A stretch of DNA of 64,000 nt from Myxococcales bacterium 68-20 (GTDB taxonomy: Bacteria > Myxococcota_A > Polyangia > Polyangiales > Polyangiaceae), in contig MKVQ01000014.1 of assembly GCA_001899635.1 (NCBI GenBank), positions 45,904 through 109,903 on the forward strand, given 5' to 3'. Under the pieces are notes generated by a model. That model saw nothing but the letters and a program-made list of their open reading frames with translations, was not told the DNA's origin and made no database searches. Below, one piece after another: positions 51,037 to 60,569 of this stretch. Positions within the stretch are counted from its first letter, which is position 1; the number at the start of each line of letters is the position of its first letter. The position numbers and the translations under genes are program-made.

Positions 51037-52161
51037 TCACGGGTGGACGTCGAAGGCGCCGAGCTCGAAGCGCTCGCCGTTGACCAGCGCTTCGACGCGG
51101 TGACGACCCGGGTTCGGCGTGCGCGTGGTGTGGACCGCCAGCGAGACGTACTTGCCGACCTCGGTGCGCTGCTTCGGTGCGAGGTCGAGCCGCGCGATCT
51201 TGAAGACCTTCGGGCTCGACGTCCCGCGTGCCTTCACGAAGTGAACGACGAGATCGACGACGAGTGCCTGCGTCTCGTTCACCCCGCGCGCAGCGGCGAC
51301 GTCGAAGTCCACCCGGACCCGTCCGCCGACGGCAACCTTTGCGGGCGAGAAGCGCGCGTTGGACACGACCACGCGCGGCGCGCCGCCGAACCCGAGGACC
51401 TCGAGCGACCCCTGGTGACCTCGCTTCACCGAAGAGCGAAGCGCGTGCTCGACGAGGGCGCGCCGTTCGGGTGAGGCGCCACGGAGCCAGCGCCGCGCGA
51501 TCGACGCGACGCGGTCGGGATCGCTCTTCGAGAGGTCGTTCAGGTGGTTTGCCACCGAGCGCCGGACCACGGACGCCGGGTCGTCCTTGAGCGCCTCGAG
51601 CAGCGGAAGCACCCGCTCGGGCCGAGCCTCGATCCAGCGAACGCGCGGCGCCCACGGCAGGCGCGGTCGCGTTCCCTCGGACACGAGGCGCCGGACGTGG
51701 GGGCTCTCGTCCTCGACCCACTCCTTCATCACCGCGAGGGTCTCGTCGGGATAGCGCTCGAGGAACGGGCGGATGCTGAACTCGCAGGTGAAGCGGCGAG
51801 TGAGCTCGTGCTGAGCGCGCATCGAGAGGTCGAAGTGTTCGAGGCCGTGCTCGGCCACGAACATCGTGTGGGGCAGGTAGAAGAACGGCGCCATCCCCAC
51901 GCCTTCGAGCTCGTCGCTCACGTGCTCGGCGCCGAGCGAGCGGACGATGACGTCGATCGCCTCGTGATAGGCGACCGGCAGGTGCGCGCGCATCGCCTTC
52001 ATGATGTGCCGGCCGCGATCGAGCAGCTCGAGGTCGTCGAGCCCACGCGTCGCATCGCGTACGAATGCACGCTCCGGGAACGTCGGCGCTGCGGCGGTCA
52101 GCGTTCGCGCCAGCCGCTTCACCAGGTCGGGAGAGAAAAACGTCTTCAGCGCTTCGGCCAT
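51037..52161 (-). CDS. AlkC/AlkD-type DNA alkylation-repair HEAT protein with Ig-like tail
   Basis: A 374-residue protein. The first 245 residues are HEAT-like helices: ALKTFFSPDLVKRLARTL, EFSIRPFLERYPDETLAVMK, EWVEDESPHVRRLVSEGTRP and ASVVRRSVANHLNDLSKSDP. The last 120 are a beta-sandwich (VAVGGRVRVDFDVAAARGVN; FKIARLDLAPKQRTEVGKYV). This HEAT plus Ig-like layout is known for AlkC-type glycosylases that remove alkylated bases. A DNA-glycosylase role is expected but the active residues need alignment to confirm. No partner genes. Confidence 0.75.
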   Translation of the reverse strand: MAEALKTFFSPDLVKRLARTLTAAAPTFPERAFVRDATRGLDDLELLDRGRHIMKAMRAHLPVAYHEAIDVIVRSLGAEHVSDELEGVGMAPFFYLPHTMFVAEHGLEHFDLSMRAQHELTRRFTCEFSIRPFLERYPDETLAVMKEWVEDESPHVRRLVSEGTRPRLPWAPRVRWIEARPERVLPLLEALKDDPASVVRRSVANHLNDLSKSDPDRVASIARRWLRGASPERRALVEHALRSSVKRGHQGSLEVLGFGGAPRVVVSNARFSPAKVAVGGRVRVDFDVAAARGVNETQALVVDLVVHFVKARGTSSPKVFKIARLDLAPKQRTEVGKYVSLAVHTTRTPNPGRHRVEALVNGERFELGAFDVHP

Positions 52162-52325
52162 CGCACGCCAACCCTAAACCGCATCGGATGACCGCGTCGA
52201 TGCCGAGCCGGGGGCCCGACACGGCTCGTTACCGCGGAGCTTGCTCGATGCGATTCACTCCGCTCATCACGTTCGACGCACCTCGGCCGTGAGCTTCGTT
52301 TCGGTCGACCCGAACGCGCAGCGCT

Positions 52326-54413
52326 CTACGCCTCGTCGTCGGTCACGATCTCGGGATGGATCGTGGGAGAGCTCGAGTCGATGTCGAGGATGCTCCCCGT
52401 GTCGTGATGAGAGTCGGGCGGGGGCGGGAAGCTCGAGACGCCGCTGTGGCCGAGCGCGTTCTTGTGATCGAGGAAGCGTAGCGTGCCCGGCCCGCTCGTG
52501 CGCTCGAGGACTGCGCGCAGATCACCCGGCATCGGCGCCTCGATGATCAGTCGTTGCTGCGTGCGCGGATGGAGGAACTCGAGGCGTACGCAGTGGAGGA
52601 ACGTGCGATCGAGCGCGTTCTTCTCCTCGAAGAATCGGTTCGTGGGCGCGTGGCCGTAACGGTCGTCGCCCAGCACCGGATGGCCGATCGCGGCGAGGTG
52701 GCGGCGGATTTGATGGGTACGGCCTTGTTCCGGGACCACGCGGAGCACCGAGTGACCGCTCGCCACCGCGAGGCGGCGGTAGCGGGTGCGCGCGGGGTAC
52801 ATCCTGCCCTCCTCGCGGAGGTCGCGCGTGATCGCTCCCTTGCTCGGCGTCACGCCGCGCGCTCCGGCGACGTAGATCTTTCGTGACGTCTCGGCAGTGA
52901 GGACGGACTGCCATTTGGTCGCGACGTCGGCGCGCTTCGCGAGCATGACGAGGCCGCTCGTCCCGACGTCGATGCGATGGACCGGAACGGCCTCGGTCGC
53001 GCCCGGTAGCTTGCGCGCTCGTGCGATGAGAGAAGAGGCGTACTCGCCCTGCTGCGTCGTCGGCTCGTGCGCGCCCTTGTCGACGATCAGGATCTCCTCG
53101 TCCTCCCACATGACCTTCGGCGTCGCCGGGCCGCTCCGCCGGAGGACCGCGATCGTCTCCACCTCGTCGGTGAGCGGGATCATGTCGAGCGGGCGGAGCG
53201 TCGTGACGCCGTAGCCGAGGCGCGTGAAATGGTCGAGGTCGCGCGCGAGCGTGTCGGGATCGCACGAGACGTACACGACGATCGGGAGGTCGATGCGCAC
53301 GAGGAGCTCGCGCGCCAGTGGGCTCATCCCGCGTCGCGGCGGATTGATGACGGCCGCATCGAACGCCGTCTTCTGCTCGGCGAAGCGGCGGAGCGCCGAT
53401 GCGACGTCGGCTGCCTCGGTGTGGACGGGGAGCTTCGCCTTGCGCGCGGCCTCGTCCACGTGAGCGACCGCGGGCGCGAACGACTCGACGAGGTGGACGT
53501 CCGCCCCGGCGTGGGCGAGGGCGAGGGCGATCGCGCCCGAGCCGCCGTACAGGTCGAGCACCTTCGGCGGGCCGGGTTTGCCCGGCCTGGCGCGGCCGAG
53601 CCCGAGCAGGTCGATCACCGTCGCATGCACGCGCTCGGCTTGTCCGCGATGCGCCTGGATGAACGAGCCGTAGGTCGCTTCGTGGGTGGCGAGGCCGATG
53701 CGGTCCGGGGCCGACGCCACGCCGTGCACGACGGCGGTCTCGGTCCCGAGGATCTGGGGCGACTCTCCCTCGTGGAAGTTGAGCGCGATGCCCGCGATGC
53801 GGGGCTCCTCGGCTGCGAGCAGGCGCGCCGCTGCCTCGATCGGCGCGCGGTCTCGAACGCGATCGCGCTGCACGACGAGGGTCACGAGGATGCGTGCCTC
53901 GGCGCCGTCGCCTGGGCGCACCTCGCGGAGGTCGACGGCGCGCAAGGCCCCGCCTCCGCTCGGATCGAACGGTGCGAGCGGGCCGCCGGCGGCCTCGTCG
54001 CGGACGATGTGCTCGCGGAGCCGAGCCGCGACCGCGGCGACGACCGGCGAGACCACCTGGCAATTCGGGATGTCGACCACCTGGTGGCCGCCGCCCTTCG
54101 CATAGAGCCCGAGCTTGCCGCCCGGCGCGACGATGAGCTTCGCGCGCGTTCGGTACTCGGTGATCGGGTCGGCCGCATGGACGGGCTCGGTGTAGACGAG
54201 CTCGAGCGCCGGATAGCGCGAGACGGACTGCACGACGCGCCCGCGCTTCATGGCGAGCTGCTCTCCGTACGGCAGCGCGATCACCGGGCAGCCGCCGCAG
54301 CGGTCCGCATGCACGCACGACACGCGCTGAAGGTCTTCCGCACGCACGCCGAGACCAGACAGGAGATCGGTTTCTCCAAGTCCAGGGCCGGAACGGGGCG
54401 GGGGCGGGTGCAT
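52326..54413 (-). CDS. RNA m5U methyltransferase fused to an RluA-type pseudouridine synthase
   Basis: A 695-residue two-enzyme protein. The N-terminal half is a RumA/TrmA-like methyltransferase with an iron-sulfur cysteine set (CVHADRCGGC, C33-C42), SAM-binding VLDLYGGSGAIALALAH near 290, AAVINPPRRGM and the catalytic-cysteine motif VYVSCDPDTLARD near 390. The C-terminal half (from about 425) is RluA-type: ILIVDKGAHEPTTQQGE, VHRIDVGTSGLVMLAKRADV with the catalytic Asp near 478, LRVVPEQGRTHQIRRHLAAI and HPVLGDDRYG. It lacks the N-terminal TRAM domain usual in RumA. The reading frame is continuous, so this is not a frameshift artefact. The last 60 residues are a Ser/Pro-rich tail. The target RNA is not evident. 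Confidence 0.88.
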   Translation of the reverse strand: MHPPPPRSGPGLGETDLLSGLGVRAEDLQRVSCVHADRCGGCPVIALPYGEQLAMKRGRVVQSVSRYPALELVYTEPVHAADPITEYRTRAKLIVAPGGKLGLYAKGGGHQVVDIPNCQVVSPVVAAVAARLREHIVRDEAAGGPLAPFDPSGGGALRAVDLREVRPGDGAEARILVTLVVQRDRVRDRAPIEAAARLLAAEEPRIAGIALNFHEGESPQILGTETAVVHGVASAPDRIGLATHEATYGSFIQAHRGQAERVHATVIDLLGLGRARPGKPGPPKVLDLYGGSGAIALALAHAGADVHLVESFAPAVAHVDEAARKAKLPVHTEAADVASALRRFAEQKTAFDAAVINPPRRGMSPLARELLVRIDLPIVVYVSCDPDTLARDLDHFTRLGYGVTTLRPLDMIPLTDEVETIAVLRRSGPATPKVMWEDEEILIVDKGAHEPTTQQGEYASSLIARARKLPGATEAVPVHRIDVGTSGLVMLAKRADVATKWQSVLTAETSRKIYVAGARGVTPSKGAITRDLREEGRMYPARTRYRRLAVASGHSVLRVVPEQGRTHQIRRHLAAIGHPVLGDDRYGHAPTNRFFEEKNALDRTFLHCVRLEFLHPRTQQRLIIEAPMPGDLRAVLERTSGPGTLRFLDHKNALGHSGVSSFPPPPDSHHDTGSILDIDSSSPTIHPEIVTDDEA

Positions 54414-54636
54414 CGGAACGCCCAGGATAGCTCACACACCGGCCGGATGAGCCCCCGTCGTGCATTGATGCGTTTCGAGCCGCCGGTGGTGCTCGGGATG
54501 AGGCGTCGCGGGACGCACCTCGAGGCGTTCGGTCGACCATGCCACCTCCTCCGCCCCTTCTTCGGCCCCGACGAAAGCGCGAAACCGGCCCCGCGGTCCC
54601 GGCATCTATCTCACCGAGCGGGCGGCGATGAGGGGA

Positions 54637-55287
54637 TCAGAACTCGACGCGCGAGGCGATGAAGGTGCCCCACAGCATCGACTGCGGGAACTCGCCGTGC
54701 TGTCCGTCCCGGATGAGAGACGTGACCGTGGCCTCTGCAGCGATCTGACAGCGGCGCGACACGCGCAGCTCGAAGCCGGTGCCGACCTGGCTCGCCACCT
54801 CGATGAGGTGAGGCGTGAGCGGCAGGTAGTTCCTGTCGACACGCCACTGACCGATGCCTGCCTGGAGGAAGGGCGTGAAGCGCGCCGCACTGAGGCGGGC
54901 GCGGCCGACGACCATCCGCGTCGACGCCGAGAGACGCATCTCCTCCACGAGGCTCAGTCGATCGCCGGCGAGCCGCGTCGAGCTCGCCCAGTCACGCGCG
55001 ACGAGCGTGACGCGCGGAGCGACGCCGAACCACGCATTGCCCATGTTCTGCGGGCTCGGATCATCGACCGGAGCAGGACGGCCCGCATACCGAGGTGCGG
55101 TCGTCGGGGAGGTGGGGCGCTCGACGCCGCCGCGGGCGATACGGTCGAGGTCGACGAGGCCCTGAATCCAGTCGACACCGCGGGGCTCGTCCGCGTGCGC
55201 GACGCTCGCGATCGTCGTCGAGGCAACCGTGACGACCGCTGCTGCGGCCAGCTTCAGCCCCATGCTTCTTTGGAATCTACCGTTCAT
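54637..55287 (-). CDS. Small outer-membrane beta-barrel-like protein
   Basis: A 216-residue exported protein with a signal peptide ending ASVAHAD. The mature part has amphipathic strands typical of an eight-strand barrel: NAWFGVAPRVTLVARDWAS, LVEEMRLSASTRMVVGRARL, FTPFLQAGIGQWRVDRNYLP, EVASQVGTGFELRVS and a final strand LWGTFIASRVEF ending in Phe, as is usual for barrels. ATG 55287 gives a signal peptide with a basic start; ATG 55263 is an alternative with AAAGAAG upstream. Stand-alone gene. Confidence 0.68.
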   Translation of the reverse strand: MNGRFQRSMGLKLAAAAVVTVASTTIASVAHADEPRGVDWIQGLVDLDRIARGGVERPTSPTTAPRYAGRPAPVDDPSPQNMGNAWFGVAPRVTLVARDWASSTRLAGDRLSLVEEMRLSASTRMVVGRARLSAARFTPFLQAGIGQWRVDRNYLPLTPHLIEVASQVGTGFELRVSRRCQIAAEATVTSLIRDGQHGEFPQSMLWGTFIASRVEF

Positions 55288-56422
55288 CGAGTGGGCCGGT
55301 CGAGCGCCGATGCATGGGCGCCCGCGGCCGGCATGGGCAGCAAGCGACATGCCGCGACCAAGACGGCCGCCCCGCCCCAGGTAGGACCCAGGTAAGCCCC
55401 TGACAAATAGCGGGCGCGAGCAGCCCTGGAACGGCTCCGAGCAGCGACGGCGCTGACTCACCTACATCGGTTTCGCGATCCGTGTCCTGTCCTCGATCGG
55501 TGAGGAGCGCAGACATCACGTGGGCGCCCGAAGGACCATGTCCGTCCGCGCGCGGCCGTCGACTCCGTCGCGGCCGATGACGCCTCGTGCGCGCGCCCTA
55601 CACCTTGCGATCGCTCCGGAGGCGGCGCGCTCTGCGCGGGCATTCTCCGGCCCACGCGGGGGGCGCGCACCGAGGCGCCGACGATGCACACGCAGCGCGC
55701 CCGGTCGCTTCATCGGCGGCGCGAGACGCGTGCGGGATCGCGAGCGCGTGGAATGGTGCTCGTCGATCGACACCGCCGCGTGGGGCTCGCTTCCGATCGC
55801 GTCGGTGCTCTCAGCGTTTCCCGCTGATCGACGAAGCGGCAGAACGAGCTCGGCATCACGGCGACCGTTGCGGCTCGGTTCGATCACCAGCTGGACCGAC
55901 TGCCGGGGAACGCGCGCGTGGATCTCGAACAAGATGGTCTCAGCGTGGCGGAAGCAGCACGTTGCTCGTTACGACGGTCGCGGTCGTGAAGCTACGCGTG
56001 CGAGGCTCTTCGTTCCGAGCTCGCGGTCGAGTCTGATCGCCGGACGGACGAGACCAACGGAGAAGGGATGAGCGGGCGCGAGCTCCGGCCGACACGTCTT
56101 CCGAACCGAGCCGCGTGCGCGTCGGAGGCCGGCATCGGCGCGCCGGGAATATCGAACGTGCATCGCGCGAGCATCGCAGCCGTTGGGCGTCGCCGAGCAA
56201 GGGAGTGCATCTCGCGATCACGCGCGCCGCGCTCGGCATGAGCGCGAGCGCGCTGGTCTCGCTCCCGCGCTTTCACGCTGCGGCGCTCACCGCATCGTCG
56301 TCGATGCGATCCCGACGTCGTTTCTCGCTGCCGCACGCACGCGATCCTCCGGAGGCGTCGACCCCCCGTGCCGGAGTGTCAGAATCGAGGCGTTGGCTTC
56401 CCGTTCATCGTCTCGCGTCCTG
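55288..56422. other. Long gap of 1.1 kb with no convincing gene
   Basis: No frame on either strand has a good start, a family pattern or uniform codon bias across this stretch. One minus-strand frame (55516-55932, TTG start) has GC-rich third positions in its first 60 codons (LFEIHARVPRQSVQLVIEPS) but becomes Arg/Ala low-complexity; it may be the remnant of a gene. The region carries the upstream side of glgA and of the barrel gene. Confidence 0.35.
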
Positions 56423-57907
56423 ATGATCTCCGCGGAGGTCGAGTCGCTCGCGCGCACGGGCGGGCTCGGTGACGTCGTCGAGGCGTTGTCGCTCGCGCTC
56501 GCGGAGAGCGGCCTCGACGTTCTCGTCGTGACGCCGCGTTACGGCATCACCCGGATGCCGAGCACGACGACGCGCTGGCCGCAGCGCGTCCCGGCGCGGT
56601 GGGGGTGGGGGCCGAACGACGTGAGCTTGCTCGGTGTCGTCGAGCTCGATCCGATCCGCTTTCCCTCCGGCGGCGTTCGCCGGGTGTGCTTGCTCGACGA
56701 GCCGGCGTTGTTCGGGCGTCCGGGCATCTACGGCGATCAGCACGGCGCGTTCGACGACAATGCGCTCCGCTTTGCGGTGATGTCGCGAGGAGGGCTCGAG
56801 GTCGCTGCCCGTGTGTGGTCCGGCGGGCCCGACGTGATCCACGCGCACGACTGGCACGCGGCGTTCGCCGTGATCTACGCGCGGCTCGTGATGGGCGAGC
56901 GCTGGGCGCGGACCCCGTCGGTGTTCACCATCCACAATCTCCAGTTCCAGGGCGTGCTCGACGAGAGCTGGCTCGATCGACTCCACCTCCCGCGTGAGGC
57001 GTATCGCGCGGAAGCGCTCCAGCACGAGGGGCGGGTCAATCTGATGAAGGGCGCGACGGCATATGCCGATCGGATCACGACCGTGAGCCCGACCTACGGG
57101 CGCGAGATCCTCGGGCCCTCGGCGGGCTTCGGCCTCGACCTCCATCTACGGGCACACGCCGTGAAGCTCGTCGGGATCCTGAACGGCATCGACCTTCGCC
57201 TGTGGGATCCGCGTGTGGATCCCATGATCCCCGCGCGCTACGACGAGCACATAGCGAGGCGCCAGCGCGCCGTCGACAAGGCGGCGCTGGCGAAGGAGCT
57301 CGGGCTCGACGCGAGCGACGGCCCGCTCTTCGGTCTCGTCGCGCGCCTGTCGTGGCAGAAGGGGATCGATCTCCTCCTTCCGATCCTCCCCGAGCTCGTG
57401 AATCGAGGGGCGCGCTTCGCCGTCGTAGGGGAGGGCGAGCGCAACCTCGAAGACGAGCTCGTCTACCTCGCCCGGACCCACTCGGGGCGCATCGCCGTGC
57501 GCATCGCCTTCGATCCGCCGCTCTCGCATCGCGTCTATGCCGGTGCCGACTTCTTCGTGGTTCCGTCCCGCTTCGAGCCGTGCGGTCTCACGCAGATGTA
57601 TGCGATGCGCTACGGGGCGATCCCCGTCGTGACGGACGTCGGCGGCCTCCAAGACACCGTGGAGCCGATCCGCGACCAGGGCGGCTCGGAGAGCGGGAAC
57701 GGCATCGTCGCCGCGGAAGTGTCGAGCGACGCGATCCACGCCGCGTGCCTCGCCGCGATGCGCCTCTACGCCGACGCCCCTGCACTCACCCGAGCCGTCG
57801 TGCGTGCGATGCGCCGCGGGGCCACGTTCGGCTGGACCCGTTCGGCGCTCGAATACCGTCGCGTCTACGAGGCCGCCGCCGCCGCCGCCGCCCGCGCGAG
57901 CGCGTGA
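56423..57907 (+). CDS. glgA: Glycogen synthase (ADP-glucose type)
   Basis: A 494-residue GT5 enzyme that adds glucose from ADP-glucose to alpha-1,4-glucan. Features: ISAEVESLARTGGLGDVVEA, VIHAHDWHAAFAVIYARL, FTIHNLQFQGVLDE, TTVSPTYGREIL, LVARLSWQKGIDLLLPILPE and the nucleotide-site FFVVPSRFEPCGLTQMYAMR, then VVTDVGGLQDTV. The common KTGGL is RTGGL here, a conservative change at the ADP-glucose site. ATG 56423 trims part of the first strand (RVLMISAE); TTG 56393 would include it. No glgB, glgC or glgP is adjacent. Confidence 0.92.
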   Translation: MISAEVESLARTGGLGDVVEALSLALAESGLDVLVVTPRYGITRMPSTTTRWPQRVPARWGWGPNDVSLLGVVELDPIRFPSGGVRRVCLLDEPALFGRPGIYGDQHGAFDDNALRFAVMSRGGLEVAARVWSGGPDVIHAHDWHAAFAVIYARLVMGERWARTPSVFTIHNLQFQGVLDESWLDRLHLPREAYRAEALQHEGRVNLMKGATAYADRITTVSPTYGREILGPSAGFGLDLHLRAHAVKLVGILNGIDLRLWDPRVDPMIPARYDEHIARRQRAVDKAALAKELGLDASDGPLFGLVARLSWQKGIDLLLPILPELVNRGARFAVVGEGERNLEDELVYLARTHSGRIAVRIAFDPPLSHRVYAGADFFVVPSRFEPCGLTQMYAMRYGAIPVVTDVGGLQDTVEPIRDQGGSESGNGIVAAEVSSDAIHAACLAAMRLYADAPALTRAVVRAMRRGATFGWTRSALEYRRVYEAAAAAAARASA

Positions 57908-58036
57908 GCGTCGCCTCGTCGGCTGCGCGAGCGTGTGAGCGTCGAGGCCGAAGCGGAGCTCCGAGCGACACGATGCGATGACGAGACGAGACGAGGCGCT
58001 TGCGTCGTGCGCGCTGCGGGAGTCAGCTGCGGCGCG

Positions 58037-58510
58037 ATGAGCCCCAACGAAGTCATCCTCGTCATGCACAGCCTGCTCCGCTGGGGCGTGCTCGCCGCCG
58101 GCCTGGTCGCCTTGATCCGCGCCGTGCTCGGTGCGCGCAGCAAGCGTGCGTGGAGCGCGACCGACACGGGCATGCTGCGCGCGTTCGTCGGCCTCTTCGA
58201 CGTGCAGCTGCTGCTCGGCCTCTTCATGTACTTCGGGACGAGCGCGCTGGGTGCGCGGATGCTCGCGAATCTCGGTGCCGCCGCGATGAAGAGCTCAGTC
58301 CTGCGCTTCTTCGCCGTCGAGCACCTCGTCGGCATGGTCACGGCGGCCATCGTCCTGCATGTCGGAACGGCGCGTGCTCGCCGACTGGGCGATGCTCCCG
58401 CGCGTCAGAAGAGGACGGCGATCGTGGTCGGCATCGCGTTCGCCATCATCTTCTTCTCGATCCCGTGGCCGTTCTTCCCGTACGCGCGCCCGCTGTTCCG
58501 CTTCGAGTGA
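58037..58510 (+). CDS. Four-span membrane protein, unrecognised
   Basis: A 157-residue protein with about four spans: ILVMHSLLRWGVLAAGLVAL, FVGLFDVQLLLGLFMYFGTS, AVEHLVGMVTAAIVLHVGTA and AIVVGIAFAIIFFSIPWPFF. Conserved-looking histidines in the first span (MHSLLRW) and third (EHLVGM, LHVG) could bind heme, as in small cytochrome-b-like proteins; this is inference. The frame is open upstream to 57935, but ATG 58037 removes a polar leader. A nested hairpin follows the stop. Confidence 0.6.
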   Translation: MSPNEVILVMHSLLRWGVLAAGLVALIRAVLGARSKRAWSATDTGMLRAFVGLFDVQLLLGLFMYFGTSALGARMLANLGAAAMKSSVLRFFAVEHLVGMVTAAIVLHVGTARARRLGDAPARQKRTAIVVGIAFAIIFFSIPWPFFPYARPLFRFE

Positions 58511-58513
58511 AGG

Positions 58514-58565
58514 CTCGTTCGCCCTGTGCCGTTCTCGTTCGATGACGAGGACATCGGCGAACGAG
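58514..58565. terminator. Nested hairpin after the membrane protein gene
   Basis: Outer arms CTCGTTCGCC at 58514-58523 and GGCGAACGAG at 58556-58565 are perfect 10-bp complements. Inside, CTCGT at 58534-58538 pairs with ACGAG at 58545-58549. It lies three bases after the stop and about 85 bases before the convergent thioesterase stop. No T-run. Confidence 0.5.
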
Positions 58566-58650
58566 ACGGCGCAGAGCGGACTCGGGGGAGCTCGACGGCT
58601 CCTGCCATCGAGTGCCCGTCCCGCTCGGCCAGGCTTGCCTGCTCCCGGCG

Positions 58651-59130
58651 TCAGGTGTGCGGCGCCAGCCGTGAGCGGCGCCGCGCTTCACCCGCGGCCT
58701 GCGAGGCCTTCACTTCCTCGGTGTCGAGGAGGAGGGGAGGGATCGGCGTGGGGTGGCGGGAATCGTCGATCGCGACGAACGTGAGCCGCGCAGTGACGCA
58801 TGGCCAGCGCCGGCCGGTCGTCGCGTCCTCGCCCTGGACGATGACCTCGATCTCCATCGACGTGCGGAACGTCGCGGTGACGCGCGCCTCGAGCCGGACG
58901 ACCTCGCCGACCCGCACGGGCTGCTCGAACTTCAGATCGTCGACGTACGCGGTGACGGCCATCCGTCCGGAGTGACGCTGGGCGCAGATCGCGGCGCAGA
59001 GGTCCATCCACGCCATGATCTGTCCGCCGAACACACCGCCGAGCGCGTTCGTGTGCTGCGGCAGGACGTACTCGGTCATCTGCGTGATGCTGGCGGATTG
59101 GGGGCGAGCGGCTCGGGGGGCGTCGGTCAT
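58651..59130 (-). CDS. Hot-dog acyl-CoA thioesterase
   Basis: A 159-residue YciA/ACOT-type thioesterase that hydrolyses acyl-CoA. MTEYVLPQHTNALGGVFGGQ with IMAWMDLCAA is the family motif (PxHxNxxGxxFGGxxxxWMD). YVDDLKFEQPVRVGEVVRLE and VIVQGEDATTGRRWPCVTAR follow the hot-dog fold. The catalytic Asn/Asp pair (HTN, WMD) is present. Chain-length preference is unknown. Convergent with the membrane protein gene. Confidence 0.92.
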   Translation of the reverse strand: MTDAPRAARPQSASITQMTEYVLPQHTNALGGVFGGQIMAWMDLCAAICAQRHSGRMAVTAYVDDLKFEQPVRVGEVVRLEARVTATFRTSMEIEVIVQGEDATTGRRWPCVTARLTFVAIDDSRHPTPIPPLLLDTEEVKASQAAGEARRRSRLAPHT

Positions 59131-59261
59131 CTCGCCCGGAAGGCTAGTACGACGCGCCCGAGCGAGGCTACGCCGCGCGGAGCCCTCGCCCGACCCGACG
59201 AGAGAGCTCAGGCGTGCTTGCGAGCGTCCGCGTTCGGGCGCATCCTGGCGCGGGGTCTTCG

Positions 59262-60482
59262 ATGCCGCCGAGCGAGTTTCGGTACTGGGAGAACGAGCGC
59301 CGCGCGTGGGTGCGGCTCGCGCGTGCCGCGGGACGGCTCGTCGGCTTCGATCCCGCGCCGCCGCGTGACGTCATCGAGGCGATTGGGGCGATGTACGAGG
59401 ACGGCGATCGGCTCGCGGATGCGTTCCTCGACGAGGTCACGTCGCCGAAGGAGGCGCGCGCGATGTTCCACGCGGCGGCTGCGAAGGGGATCGCGAGCGT
59501 CGCCGACGCGCCTGCCTCGCTTCGCGCGCTCTTCGCGGACGTCGAGACGCCACCCGATTGGCTCGATCTCGAGCTCGTCGAGCACGGCGCGCGCGTCTTC
59601 CGTCGTTATGGTGCGCACGTGTTCCGGTTCGCCGGCGCGATCACGCTCGCCGGCTATGCGGAGAGCTCGGTCGCCAAGCCGCTCGCGATGACGGGCGGCT
59701 ACGTCGGCGGCACCGCGCGGCGGCGTTTCCTCGAGACGGTGGCGTTCTGGATCGAGGTCTCGGAGCCGAAGGGCCTCGTCCGCGGCGCGCCCGGATGGGT
59801 GACGACCCTGCACGTGCGTCTCGGTCATGCCCTCGTACGGCGCCGGCTGCTCGCGCACCCGTCGTGGGATCGCGCGGCGTGGGGCGTGCCCATCAGCCAG
59901 GCGGACTCGCTCTTCACGCTGATGGGCGGCAGCATCGCCCCCGGGCTCGCGCTTCGAGCAATGGGATTCCGCACCTCGCGCGATGACATCGAGGCGCTCC
60001 TTCACTTCTGGCGCTGGGTCGGACACATCGTCGGCGTGAAGCCGCGCTGGTACCCGAAGAGCCCGGAGGAGGCGGTCAAGCTCGTGTTCGTCGGCTTCGT
60101 GCGCGGCGCCAACCTCTCCGGCGAAGACGGGCGAACGCTCTGCCAGTCGTACGCGAACGCGTTCGCCCCCGACCCGAAGGCGTCGCGCGTGCTCGAGAGC
60201 CTCCGCGCGCGGCTCTCCCACGGAGTCCACCTCGGCTACACGCGCTTCTTCTTGCCGCCGTGGATCTACAGCAAGAACGAGCTGCCGAGCGCCGGGCTCT
60301 GGGCGCTCCATCCGCTCGCGCAGATGCCGCTCGTGTTCGCGCTCGAGAGCCTGCGCCGTACGTCTCCCGCGATCGATGACCTCCTCGACGAGACGCGACG
60401 CCGTCGCCGTCGCGCCTGGCTCGAGCGGCACTCGAAGCGTGCGAATCCGCCGAAACCGCACGCGTCCGCGCACGCGAGCTGA
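59262..60482 (+). CDS. MpaB/DUF2236-family oxygenase-like protein
   Basis: A 406-residue protein of the DUF2236 family, which includes the rubber oxygenase Lcp and the MpaB oxygenase. VFRFAGAITLAGYAESSVAK, TGGYVGGTARRRFLETVAFW, TTLHVRLGHALVRRRLL and WGVPISQADSLFTLMGGS are in the expected order. HVRLGHALVRR carries the conserved His that binds heme b in Lcp. The C-terminal 40 residues are Arg/Lys-rich. ATG 59262 gives the usual N-terminus. The biological substrate is unknown. Confidence 0.82.
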   Translation: MPPSEFRYWENERRAWVRLARAAGRLVGFDPAPPRDVIEAIGAMYEDGDRLADAFLDEVTSPKEARAMFHAAAAKGIASVADAPASLRALFADVETPPDWLDLELVEHGARVFRRYGAHVFRFAGAITLAGYAESSVAKPLAMTGGYVGGTARRRFLETVAFWIEVSEPKGLVRGAPGWVTTLHVRLGHALVRRRLLAHPSWDRAAWGVPISQADSLFTLMGGSIAPGLALRAMGFRTSRDDIEALLHFWRWVGHIVGVKPRWYPKSPEEAVKLVFVGFVRGANLSGEDGRTLCQSYANAFAPDPKASRVLESLRARLSHGVHLGYTRFFLPPWIYSKNELPSAGLWALHPLAQMPLVFALESLRRTSPAIDDLLDETRRRRRRAWLERHSKRANPPKPHASAHAS

Positions 60483-60569
60483 ACGCTCGTTCTCGATGTC
60501 GGACGAAAGGGCTCGAAGAATAGTTCGCGCACCGTGTGACGACCGCGTTCCTCGCTCGACTACCTGGGC

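Noticed and set aside
55516-55932. Minus-strand frame of 138 codons as a gene
   Set aside because: TTG start without ribosome-binding sequence, no family, and the second half decays to Arg/Ala-rich sequence; kept only as a remark in the gap entry.
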